A DNA stretch of 64,000 nt from Pedobacter sp. FW305-3-2-15-E-R2A2 (lineage in GTDB: Bacteria; Bacteroidota; Bacteroidia; Sphingobacteriales; Sphingobacteriaceae). The translations under genes were made by a program, and so were the position numbers. The DNA is taken from positions 4,154,001-4,218,000 of the forward strand of contig NZ_CP151803.1 of NCBI RefSeq assembly GCF_038446955.1, read 5' to 3'. The notes beneath the pieces were generated by a model, which searched no databases, was not told where the DNA came from, and worked only from the letters and a program-made list of their open reading frames with translations. Below are positions 8,110 to 16,706 of this stretch, in pieces. Positions within the stretch are counted from its first letter, which is position 1. Every line of letters begins with the position of its first letter.

Positions 8110-11100
8110 TTCCATGCGCCCGACCCGTATGTTGCTTTCCCCGGAATGCGCCCTGCGGGTCTTGTAATACTTCATCATGAAATGATATACGATCAGTTCA
8201 TAACGGCGTTGGTGGTGTGCAAAAAGCCTGTTGATCATCATGTGGCTAAGGTTGCCCAGCTGCTCCTCCAACAGGATTTCCCCATCAGCGACCCCATCTG
8301 GCACCTGGCGAATAGACCTCAGCCATTCATTGAAAGCCCTTTCCTTGTTTTCCAGCTCCGGTTTAAAACCCTCCTGATGCAGGTAAAAGTCGGCTCGGGA
8401 TAAGACTTTACCAATATTTCCTTTTTCCCTGTAGAGCAGGTTTAATTTATGTTTGATCTTCTCCTCGGTAGCAAATTCGCTGAAAAAGGAATCAAACATT
8501 TTGCTGGCCCATCGCATTTTAGAACACATATCCAGGCCCGCATAAGTCAACAGTTGGTCGACAAGAAAACAAGCGCCCTCTATCCTCGCTTCCGGAGGTA
8601 AAGCGCGTTCAATGATACGGGTAACCAGCTCACTGTCTCTGTAAAACAGGTTTTCAACAGTACCGATCTGCTTTGCCCCATACCTTTCCAGCTCCCGGTT
8701 ATAGGTATCGTATTGCAGACTTTTTACCATTCCGTTGTGGAGCGGATCTGAAAAAGCAGCCTGTATCAAATCATTGATGCCTGCCCATCCATGTTCTACT
8801 CCTTCCCGCAACTGCAGCCGCAGCCTGAGGTGATGATCGGGATCATAAAAACGCAGAAAAAACCATTTCTCCAGTAAACCCCGGGCTTTGGCTTCTGCGA
8901 TAAGCTGGTTGATTTGCCGGTTAATCAGCAGATCAGCGGACGAACTGCTACAATAAATCTTAATGGATAGCCATTCGCTTCCCGGGAGGAATTTCCGGAC
9001 GACCTGTTCAGTGGCAACAAATGGATTTTTAGCTTTCTCAAAGCTCCCAGGACTCCCTTTAAAAGGAATGATGACTTCATTTGCATGCTGGTTGCCAAAA
9101 CGGTCCTTTAAAACCGAGGGATAAGATCCATACAAAAACTCACACAACCTCAGCTTTCCGGCTTTTAACCGGCTTTTGAGAATAGGAATCGAAACTGGAC
9201 TGTAAAAATCGATCAGCAGCTCATTGTCGCCCTCGCATAACAGGACTTTTTGCGGTAACTTATAGAGGTTCCTGAAACGGTCCCGATCTGTAAGCGTATG
9301 CACTTCTTCCAACGATTGCGCGATGCTGTTGTCAAAAATCCATTGCGCTCTCGACAAAATCAGGTGTTTATAGCGAACACGGGGCAAATGTTGCTCATTT
9401 CGTAAATTACCCCAGTTCCATTTAAAGGAAAAATTAAGGTCCTGATGCTGCAGCTCACACAAAAACTTGTAAATAACGGTGTCCCCTGTATAATTATGTG
9501 CAGTACTCATCCTCGGAATAATTTCTTTCCCGAGTGCTTTAGACCAGAGACAGAGTTTACCTTTATTCATAAATAGATAGATATCATCAACCGGTATCTG
9601 CACTGCTCCTGATAACGGACTTGAATTGAGCAGCACTATCTGATAATTCCTTATAGAAGGGCGCTTTAAAATATTGCCAATCTGAGACTTTGGCGAGTGG
9701 ATCAGCTCTGCTACCACTGCCTCCTCATAAAACTGATTTTCATATTCAGCACAGTCCCTGAGTTTTCCCAGCAGGTCTTTATCTGCCTCAGCAAACCTCG
9801 ACATCAGGTTCAGGCAGCTCGGCCCGGAAATCGCAGAGAGGTTAAAGACAAAATCCCGGTTCATATTTTCCTTTAGCTTACTGGCAAACAGGTTGCCCAG
9901 AAGATAAAATGTAGCCGGACAATTCATTCCCTTATCAGCACGCTTTTCTTTCAATTCCAGCAGGTCGGCCTCTTCTATCACCATTTCCACCCGGCCACTG
10001 GTTAGCATCTCGTTGTACTTATTCAGTATAAATTCTTCAACAGGGCCAGTCAAAGTACTTTTGGATGCCTTTTTGCCTTGAAAAACCTGGCCCAGGATAT
10101 TCAGGTCCGACAGGTGTTCTTCGTCGCCATAACCGATGCCGTAATCTTTATCCAACGCGGTGGTTAACCTGACTGGTTCGCCCTGATAAAGGGATTCAAA
10201 TTTCCGCTTAAAAGCCAGCAGGTCGGGAGAAACATTTTCGAAAAAAAAAGGCTCAATCTCCTTTACTTCTCTGGCAAGGGAATCGATAATCTTTTGGTTG
10301 ATTACATTTTGTCCTTCATACACCTGATCTAAGCTGAAATAGTTGCTATGCGGGACATCCAGCTGCTTACTTTTTTCGATCAAACTGGTATTACTGCTCA
10401 GCAATTGCTCCAATCCGGAAAAATCAGTGAAGCGTTTGTCGCCGCTAAATTTCTCTTGTTTGCTTTTCAGCAGATAAAAATAGGCCTTGGTATCAAAGTT
10501 CGGCTCCAGCTCCGAGACGAGAAACTTACGGGCAACCAGTTCTTCTAAAAACTGAATCCCCGCACTTTTGTCGATCTCATGATCCAGCAGCAACCGGACC
10601 AGTTCTTCAAACCTTTTGCCCTTTTTTGCAAAAAGGGCAATTGTTTTCAATATCGTAGTATGTCTAAGCGAGGTAAGGACGGTGCTACCTGTCCCTGATC
10701 CTGGCTGGCTTTCATAATACCTGAAATCACCTTCCCCATCATAAAGGGTATGATTTGTCGAGAACAGAATTCCCGACCTGAAGTCGTCCTGCTTCAGCAT
10801 CTGACTGGACAGTTCAGCAAGGTAATCTAAATCATAGTGCAGTGCGACTCTCTTTTTAGAGATCGTCATCGCTGTAAAACACCCTTCAACAATGCGGCCC
10901 GGAAAAACTCCCGAGAACATTCCAAAGGGTGTACAGCGTGAGGACATTCTGGCGAGGTACTTATAAAGACTCACCTGCAGCTTCTCCGGCATGACACCAC
11001 TTTTACCTTGATGCTCCATCAACCGGTGATAGAATTCAGGGCTGGCAAAAAAAATCGCCTCCTGAACTTCCGGACAGGAGAAAACTGAGTTCATCTTTTT

Positions 11101-11205
11101 CAGGATCTCATCAGCATCGTGGTCATTTAAGCGGTTTAGTACACCTAATGGCAAGTCAGGACATCTAACCAGATAAAAATCAAAGGGTGTCATCTTTTGA
11201 ATCAT
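8104..11205 (-). CDS. Full-length lanthipeptide-type (LanB) dehydratase (1033 aa)
   Basis: This is a class I lanthipeptide-type dehydratase, which in known systems glutamylates Ser/Thr of a precursor using Glu-tRNA and then eliminates glutamate. Residues ~1-690 match the Lant_dehydr_N region, including the characteristic RMSSRCTPFGMFSGV near residue 90. Residues ~730-1010 match the SpaB_C elimination domain, with KWFFLRFYDPDHHLRLRL, YNRELERYGAK and ENLFYRDSELV. Both halves are in one chain, unlike the split dehydratases of some Bacteroidota. The start lies three bases after the stop of a 51-codon gene that could encode the substrate. No LanC cyclase, protease or ABC exporter is visible nearby, so the final product may be a dehydrated but uncyclised peptide, or partner genes lie elsewhere. 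The family assignment is strong; the pathway is inferred. Confidence 0.88.
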   Translation of the reverse strand: MIQKMTPFDFYLVRCPDLPLGVLNRLNDHDADEILKKMNSVFSCPEVQEAIFFASPEFYHRLMEHQGKSGVMPEKLQVSLYKYLARMSSRCTPFGMFSGVFPGRIVEGCFTAMTISKKRVALHYDLDYLAELSSQMLKQDDFRSGILFSTNHTLYDGEGDFRYYESQPGSGTGSTVLTSLRHTTILKTIALFAKKGKRFEELVRLLLDHEIDKSAGIQFLEELVARKFLVSELEPNFDTKAYFYLLKSKQEKFSGDKRFTDFSGLEQLLSSNTSLIEKSKQLDVPHSNYFSLDQVYEGQNVINQKIIDSLAREVKEIEPFFFENVSPDLLAFKRKFESLYQGEPVRLTTALDKDYGIGYGDEEHLSDLNILGQVFQGKKASKSTLTGPVEEFILNKYNEMLTSGRVEMVIEEADLLELKEKRADKGMNCPATFYLLGNLFASKLKENMNRDFVFNLSAISGPSCLNLMSRFAEADKDLLGKLRDCAEYENQFYEEAVVAELIHSPKSQIGNILKRPSIRNYQIVLLNSSPLSGAVQIPVDDIYLFMNKGKLCLWSKALGKEIIPRMSTAHNYTGDTVIYKFLCELQHQDLNFSFKWNWGNLRNEQHLPRVRYKHLILSRAQWIFDNSIAQSLEEVHTLTDRDRFRNLYKLPQKVLLCEGDNELLIDFYSPVSIPILKSRLKAGKLRLCEFLYGSYPSVLKDRFGNQHANEVIIPFKGSPGSFEKAKNPFVATEQVVRKFLPGSEWLSIKIYCSSSSADLLINRQINQLIAEAKARGLLEKWFFLRFYDPDHHLRLRLQLREGVEHGWAGINDLIQAAFSDPLHNGMVKSLQYDTYNRELERYGAKQIGTVENLFYRDSELVTRIIERALPPEARIEGACFLVDQLLTYAGLDMCSKMRWASKMFDSFFSEFATEEKIKHKLNLLYREKGNIGKVLSRADFYLHQEGFKPELENKERAFNEWLRSIRQVPDGVADGEILLEEQLGNLSHMMINRLFAHHQRRYELIVYHFMMKYYKTRRAHSGESNIRVGRMEL

Positions 11206-11208
11206 TTT

Positions 11209-11364
11209 TTAGAGAAGAACGGATGATGCCATGGTTATTCCGGTGTAAACAATATCGTCAACCTTGCCGCTGAAATTCCAGTTACTGGAATTATCGCAAT
11301 AGACTTTTTCGAATTCGAGGGATAACGAAAGCTCCTGGCTCTCTTTTTCATTTACATTTTTCAT
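11209..11364 (-). CDS. Candidate precursor peptide for the adjacent dehydratase (51 aa)
   Basis: A short gene starting with ATG at 11364 (MKNVNEKESQELSLSLEFEK) ends three bases before the dehydratase start. An upstream ATG at 11406 is in frame, but the internal start gives a more precursor-like peptide. The N-terminal ~20 residues are charged with an LSLEF motif that resembles the hydrophobic recognition box of LanB leaders. The C-terminal half carries many Ser/Thr residues (Ser26, Ser27, Ser32, Thr41, Thr44, Ser47, Ser48) but only one Cys (Cys23), and ends in hydrophobic MASSVLL. One Cys allows at most one lanthionine ring, so this would be an unusual substrate. The role is inferred from size, composition and position; I know of no matching family. 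Confidence 0.6.
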   Translation of the reverse strand: MKNVNEKESQELSLSLEFEKVYCDNSSNWNFSGKVDDIVYTGITMASSVLL

Positions 11365-11598
11365 GATTTTGCTTGTTGATTTACCCAAATATTGGACGAT
11401 TGGCATTCACAAAAAATTAAGTTCGACCAAATAGGTATCCGGCAGGATTAAATTGAAAAATATTGGTATCAAAAATTTTCGGCAATGCCGGTCCATCCTC
11501 ACTGCCGACAGAAAGGACTGGTCTTTTACAAAACTGAAAGAATCGACCAAATTGAAATTCGATAGTACCAAACAAAATCTCCGCAAGCTTTAAGTAGA

Positions 11599-11606
11599 TA
11601 CTTTTG
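11599..11606 (+). promoter_or_regulatory. Possible -7 element upstream of the NRPS operon
   Basis: TACTTTTG matches the Bacteroidota TAnnTTTG element 67 bases before the MutS-like gene, the first gene of the operon. I cannot find a TTG at the right distance upstream, so this is weak. The 11407-11673 spacer also contains the 10-base direct repeat TCGACCAAAT at 11423-11432 and 11543-11552, which could be a regulator site. Confidence 0.3.
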
Positions 11607-11673
11607 TTAAAAAAAGTCAACAGCGAAAAAAACCGTCTTCGTTAAGGGAAAATAATATTTAAATAGGATAGAA

Positions 11674-13473
11674 ATGATAATTCAGGGCAGTGACGTTTTT
11701 TATGAAGACCGCATAAATAAACTCAAAGATAAAATCAAAAACGAACAGAAAACAGATCATCTGCTCAGCACTGCTAAATTAGTCAGCATCATCGCGATCG
11801 TCGCTTTGTTATGCTATTATCAAAGCCTGCCGGCGATGCTGCTGTATGCCGCCATAGTAGCAATGCTGCTCTTGTTCATCTGGGCTTCGATTGTACTCAA
11901 TAAGGTTCAACTCCATATTCAGTTCTTAAAAAACAAGCTGGAGTTGAATAAAAAGGAACTGGTCATTTCTTTAAAAAAATATGCCGATCTGTATAACGGA
12001 TCAGACCTGATGAGCCAGCATCACCCTTATGCAACAGACCTTGACCTATTTGGCAATGGCTCGATTTTCCAGGTCCTGAACAGAACCTCCACCTTATCCG
12101 GCCTGAATACCCTGGCCTCCTGGCTCAGCAAGCCTTTTCTGGATAAGAAAGAGATCACCGGACATCAGGAAGCAATCCGGGAACTATCGGACCAGTTTGA
12201 ATGGTGCCAGGATTTCTGTTCAAAGATTTCAACCAGCACAAAAAAAATCAACGATAAAGCTTCTTTCTTCAGCTGGATTGCGACACCGAACCGCCTCATC
12301 AGCACACCGCTTTATAAATACCTCATTAACATCCTTCCCCTCCTCAGTATCTTACTGATGGTACCGACTTTTATTGGCATTATTCATCCCCTGCCCTTTA
12401 TCCTGACTACCCTGTGTCAGTTTGTAATTACACTTTTTCATGCCAGACATACGAATAAGATCCATAAGATGATTGGCCCAAGGCTTTATTATGTAGATGG
12501 AATATTGTCTATCGTTGAACTGATCCTGTCTCAGAATTTTGAGAGTAAAAAATTAAAGCTTTTAAAACATGCGCTTGAGGATACAGATTCCTCAGCAATT
12601 TCTGAAATCAAAAAGCTGAAACGCATATCGGATTCTTTCGATAGCAGAATGAACCCGATCCTGGCCATCGTGCTGAACGGGATTTTCTTATACGACATCC
12701 GCCTGGTGTTATCGCTGGAACAATGGAAGGTTAAAAATACGAATTCTTTCAATTACTGGCAGGAGATCATCGGCGAATTTGATGCCTTGATCAGTCTTTC
12801 GATATACAGTCATAACCATCCTGATTACAATTTTGCGGAAATATCATCAAGTCCTTTCTATATCAAGGCGAAAGGCATCAAACACCCCCTGATGGATGAA
12901 CAGAAGGTGATTCCAAATGATTACGAAATCAGCGGAACGCCACGGATAGACATCCTCACCGGGGCAAACATGGCTGGAAAGAGCACCTTTTTACGCACAC
13001 TGGGTGTTTCTATGGTACTGTCGATGATCGGAGCCCCGGTAAATGCTACCCGTTTTATTTTCAGTCCAACTAATCTCTACACGAGCTTACGCACCAACGA
13101 TTCCTTACAAAACAATGAGTCCTTCTTTTATGCGGAGCTTAAAAAGCTAAAGGGAATGATGGACACCTATGCTGCCACACCAAATGTATTTTTTCTCCTC
13201 GACGAAATTCTGAAAGGAACAAATTCGGCAGACCAGTACAACGGTGCAAGAAAACTTATTGAAAAACTGATCAGAATAAATGGCTTTGGCGTAATCGCTA
13301 CCCATGATCTGGCCCTGTCCAAACTAACAGAAGAATATCCATTGGCAGTAAGAAATATCCGATTTGAGATTAACATCATTGACGGCAAAATGAGCTTTAG
13401 GTATAAGCTTGAAGACGGAATAGCGGAAACGATGAACGGAACATTTTTATTGGAAGATTTAAAAATTGTATAA
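11674..13473 (+). CDS. Membrane-anchored MutS-like ATPase (599 aa)
   Basis: The C-terminal third is a MutS-type ATPase: Walker A in LTGANMAGKSTFLRTLG (about residues 430-445), the MutS-specific stretch NNESFFYAELKKLK, Walker B in NVFFLLDEILKGTNSADQ and the switch His in VIATHDLALS. The MutS mismatch-recognition domain is absent; instead there are hydrophobic segments at about 34-75 and 215-260, predicted to cross the membrane. This fits the short, membrane-bound MutS-related proteins of Bacteroidota, which are not known to act in mismatch repair. Its stop codon is separated from the NRPS ATG by a single base, so it appears to be the first gene of the biosynthetic operon. A repair role is unlikely; an energy-dependent role in export or assembly is speculation. 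Confidence 0.82.
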   Translation: MIIQGSDVFYEDRINKLKDKIKNEQKTDHLLSTAKLVSIIAIVALLCYYQSLPAMLLYAAIVAMLLLFIWASIVLNKVQLHIQFLKNKLELNKKELVISLKKYADLYNGSDLMSQHHPYATDLDLFGNGSIFQVLNRTSTLSGLNTLASWLSKPFLDKKEITGHQEAIRELSDQFEWCQDFCSKISTSTKKINDKASFFSWIATPNRLISTPLYKYLINILPLLSILLMVPTFIGIIHPLPFILTTLCQFVITLFHARHTNKIHKMIGPRLYYVDGILSIVELILSQNFESKKLKLLKHALEDTDSSAISEIKKLKRISDSFDSRMNPILAIVLNGIFLYDIRLVLSLEQWKVKNTNSFNYWQEIIGEFDALISLSIYSHNHPDYNFAEISSSPFYIKAKGIKHPLMDEQKVIPNDYEISGTPRIDILTGANMAGKSTFLRTLGVSMVLSMIGAPVNATRFIFSPTNLYTSLRTNDSLQNNESFFYAELKKLKGMMDTYAATPNVFFLLDEILKGTNSADQYNGARKLIEKLIRINGFGVIATHDLALSKLTEEYPLAVRNIRFEINIIDGKMSFRYKLEDGIAETMNGTFLLEDLKIV

Positions 13474-13474
13474 T

Positions 13475-16400
13475 ATGAAAAAAGAGATCAGTCTTTCCGT
13501 ACAACAAAGATCATTGTGGTTACATAATATGGTCAACCCTTTATCGGACTCTTTTAATATCGGGTTTGCCTTTCGAATGAAAGGAACAGTCAATAAAAAA
13601 CTGTTTCTGGACGCGCTAAGCGCCACCTTTGAAAGGTATCCGGCACTCCTGACCACGTTTAGCAAAGATCAGGAAGGCAATCCTTTGCAACATTTCAATG
13701 GCCATTTTGAGGGGCCTGAAATCCTGCAAATAGCCGGGGATCAGTTAAAGGAATTTCTGATCAATGCTTACTCAACGCCTTTTAACCTGGCCGGCGACAA
13801 GCTTAATGTAAGGACATATTATATAGAAGTACCCGGCGGGGAACCTGCTTTCCTGATCGTTTCACATCACATCATTTTTGATTTCTTCTCTGCAAGGATC
13901 CTGCTGAAAGAACTCCTGGCCACTTACCGGAAATACCTTTCCGGCAATGGTGATCTTTCCATGGAAACTGACGACTCTTTTGAATCCTATATCAATAAAC
14001 AAAAGGAGATGATTTCCGGATATTCCGAATCCAGAAGCTTCTGGACGGATTATACCCGCAACTGCCCTCCTTTTTTAAGCATTCCCGGAGATCATAAAAC
14101 ACTGTTTTTCCCTGATAAGGAAGAAAAAAAAGGAGGAATACTGATCAAAACACTGGAAGAGCCCATCATCACCGCCATTCAGAAATTTGCCGGCGATCAT
14201 CATACATCACTCTATAATGTACTCTTTTCGTTTTTTAATATCCTGCTGCACAGGTATACCGGCCAGGAGAGTTTTGTAGTAGGAACTCCCTTTTTAGGAA
14301 GAGAAAGAATGTTTTTGAAAAGTATCGGATATTTTGCCAATATTCTTCCACTGATCTCAAGAATTGATGACGATACAAACATCCTCGGATACATCAGACA
14401 AAATGATCAGGAGATCAACCTGATCAAAAGAAATCAGTTTTTCCCCTTCGAAGAGATACAGGATATCATCCGAAATGACGAGAACGGTATCAATGCCCCA
14501 AATTTCAATACGGTATTCAGTTATCTCGACCAGGGAAGAATGGAAAAAGCAGGAATGGCCCACCAGGATGAATCCGGTTTTTTCTGTAAAAACATCAACC
14601 TTCCTTCTCAGGGCGACTTATTCGAGATGACACTCGAAGCAAAACTGATCGATAAAAAACTACAGCTCAATTATAAATACAAAAAAACAGCCTATAGCCA
14701 AGCCTTTATGGAGGCTTTCAGTAACCGTTATACCGATCTTATTATGGAAGGTATCAGCGCTCCTGAACTCAGAATCAACGACATAGAAAGCCTGACGGAA
14801 AAAAACTTTTCAAATCAGATTGATGCCGAACTTAGGGATCAGGAAGGGATTGCCAGCCTATTTCATCACCAGGCACAACTTTATCCCAACAAATGTGCGA
14901 TAATCAGCGAAGGCAATGCGGTTAGCTATCAGCTGCTATCCCATCAGATCAAACAGTTCAGCTTCTGGATCGGCTCCAGATTTTCAATCAGGCCCAAAGG
15001 TAGAATCGGCATCTGTATAGACCGGTCTTACCTGCAAATAGTTGCCATCTTCAGCAGCATCAATCTGGCGAACGCCTATGTACCGATAGCTGCAGATCTT
15101 CCCGACGACCGGCTCCGTTTTCTGATCGAAGATTCACAGATCGATTACCTGCTCGTAGATCAGAAAAGTCATTCACGAATGAAAGCTTTAACGGATACGG
15201 TACCGGTCATCATCGCTGAACCTTCTTTTGAATCGGCTAAACTCAGCGATTACGCCGGTTTTACCTATCCCGAATCCAGATCGGCAGATGCCGCCTATGT
15301 ATTTTATACATCCGGCACAACCGGTACCCCAAAGGGTATAGAGGTTAGCCAGGACAATGTGCTGAACCTTATCGGCAACCAAAATGTTGTTGCCACCACT
15401 GAATCAACAGTTTTTCTGAATGTGTCCAGTTTCGCATTCGATGGCAGTGTATACGATTTTTTTAGTGCGCTCCTAAAGGGCGGCACACTCGTACTTCCAT
15501 CCAGCAATATCCCCACTCCATCGGAAATCCTGGAGCTGGCTCAAAGCCATAAGCCGAATATTATGTTTGTGCCGACAGGGCTCTTTCATTTAATCGTACA
15601 GCAAAAGCCTGAGGTCTTTGATACGCTAAAAACGCTCATCGTTGGCGGTGAATCCTTATTGCCAAAATATGTAGAAAAGTTACTTGCACACAGACCACTT
15701 GAAATCATCAATGGTTACGGTCCAACCGAATGTACGGTCTTCAGTACTTTTTTTAAAGTTGATAAACTGCTGCCCGGACAGCAATCTATTCCAATTGGTA
15801 CGGCCCTCGACGGCGTTGAGGTACAGATCATGGACAAGCATGACCGGATTCTTCCAGACTTTCTCCATGGAGAAATCGTCATTTCGGGCAAAGGTTTATC
15901 CAATGGTTATCTGAATCCTGAAATGGTAAAGAACAGTGGCTTCGGAATATCTAACGAAAAAAAACGCTATAAAACCGGAGATATCGGCTTTAAAGATGGA
16001 AATGGCAATATCATTTTTGTGGGCAGGAAAGACAGACAGGTCAAACACCATGGCCATAGAATAGAACTCAGCGAAATTGAAGCTGTGCTCATCAACCATG
16101 AGCATATTCAACAGGCAGTAGTCTCCATTGAACAGATCAACAACAATTCTACCCTCATCGCCGTGGTCCGGACCGATACGGTGGAGGTTAGTGAAGGCGA
16201 GCTGAAAAACTATCTTGCCGGAAAACTGCCGATGCACATGGTCCCCGCTCACCTGCTGATGGCCGATCTGGGCATCAACCACAATGGTAAACTGGACCTC
16301 AAACAAGCCAGAACCATTGTAGCAAATCATTCATTTGGGATGAAGTCCCATGACCTTCCTGAAAACCCATTACAGCAAACCGTCTGGGAGATATGGAAAA

Positions 16401-16672
16401 AAATACTACCAGGTGCGCAAATTGGCATTTATGATAATTTCTTTGCCTGTGGCGGAGACTCTATGTCGGCCATTAGACTCTGTGCTGAAATTTCCGGCTC
16501 ACTGGAAAAAACAGTTTCCGTGGCAGATATATATGAAAATCAAACGATCCATGGTTTATGCCTGCTACTGGAACAACAGGTTCAATCAAGGCCAAAAGGT
16601 ATGGCACCGATAAAAAAAATAATCAGATCACAATACCGCATCAACAACGATCAACAGCGGATCAACAATTAA
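13475..16672 (+). CDS. Non-ribosomal peptide synthetase, one module C-A-T (1065 aa)
   Basis: This is a single-module NRPS. I chose ATG at 13475; a TTG nine bases upstream is less likely. Residues ~1-430 are a condensation domain with SHHIIFDFFS (about 130-139), which keeps the catalytic HHxxxD although the next residue is Phe rather than Gly. Residues ~455-950 are an adenylation domain: YTSGTTGTPKG (about 612), FAFDGSVYDFF, INGYGPTECT (about 747), YKTGDIGF and NHNGKLDLKQ. A thiolation domain closes the protein, with the phosphopantetheine Ser in FACGGDSMSAIRL (about 996). By eye the specificity residues read D-G-Y-M-I-G-G-V-F-K, nearest to codes for branched aliphatic residues such as Val. 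A C domain on the first module suggests lipo-initiation or an upstream donor. There is no thioesterase. Confidence 0.92.
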   Translation: MKKEISLSVQQRSLWLHNMVNPLSDSFNIGFAFRMKGTVNKKLFLDALSATFERYPALLTTFSKDQEGNPLQHFNGHFEGPEILQIAGDQLKEFLINAYSTPFNLAGDKLNVRTYYIEVPGGEPAFLIVSHHIIFDFFSARILLKELLATYRKYLSGNGDLSMETDDSFESYINKQKEMISGYSESRSFWTDYTRNCPPFLSIPGDHKTLFFPDKEEKKGGILIKTLEEPIITAIQKFAGDHHTSLYNVLFSFFNILLHRYTGQESFVVGTPFLGRERMFLKSIGYFANILPLISRIDDDTNILGYIRQNDQEINLIKRNQFFPFEEIQDIIRNDENGINAPNFNTVFSYLDQGRMEKAGMAHQDESGFFCKNINLPSQGDLFEMTLEAKLIDKKLQLNYKYKKTAYSQAFMEAFSNRYTDLIMEGISAPELRINDIESLTEKNFSNQIDAELRDQEGIASLFHHQAQLYPNKCAIISEGNAVSYQLLSHQIKQFSFWIGSRFSIRPKGRIGICIDRSYLQIVAIFSSINLANAYVPIAADLPDDRLRFLIEDSQIDYLLVDQKSHSRMKALTDTVPVIIAEPSFESAKLSDYAGFTYPESRSADAAYVFYTSGTTGTPKGIEVSQDNVLNLIGNQNVVATTESTVFLNVSSFAFDGSVYDFFSALLKGGTLVLPSSNIPTPSEILELAQSHKPNIMFVPTGLFHLIVQQKPEVFDTLKTLIVGGESLLPKYVEKLLAHRPLEIINGYGPTECTVFSTFFKVDKLLPGQQSIPIGTALDGVEVQIMDKHDRILPDFLHGEIVISGKGLSNGYLNPEMVKNSGFGISNEKKRYKTGDIGFKDGNGNIIFVGRKDRQVKHHGHRIELSEIEAVLINHEHIQQAVVSIEQINNNSTLIAVVRTDTVEVSEGELKNYLAGKLPMHMVPAHLLMADLGINHNGKLDLKQARTIVANHSFGMKSHDLPENPLQQTVWEIWKKILPGAQIGIYDNFFACGGDSMSAIRLCAEISGSLEKTVSVADIYENQTIHGLCLLLEQQVQSRPKGMAPIKKIIRSQYRINNDQQRINN

Positions 16673-16706
16673 CCACCACCCCTAAAAACAAACCAAAGAA
16701 ACAAAA

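Noticed and set aside
11417..11620. 67-codon minus-strand open frame upstream of the candidate precursor
   Set aside because: Aromatic-rich translation without leader features; it occupies the expected promoter region.
15896..16330. 144-codon minus-strand open frame inside the first NRPS gene
   Set aside because: It lies opposite a conserved adenylation domain and has no recognisable protein features; it is a shadow of the coding strand.
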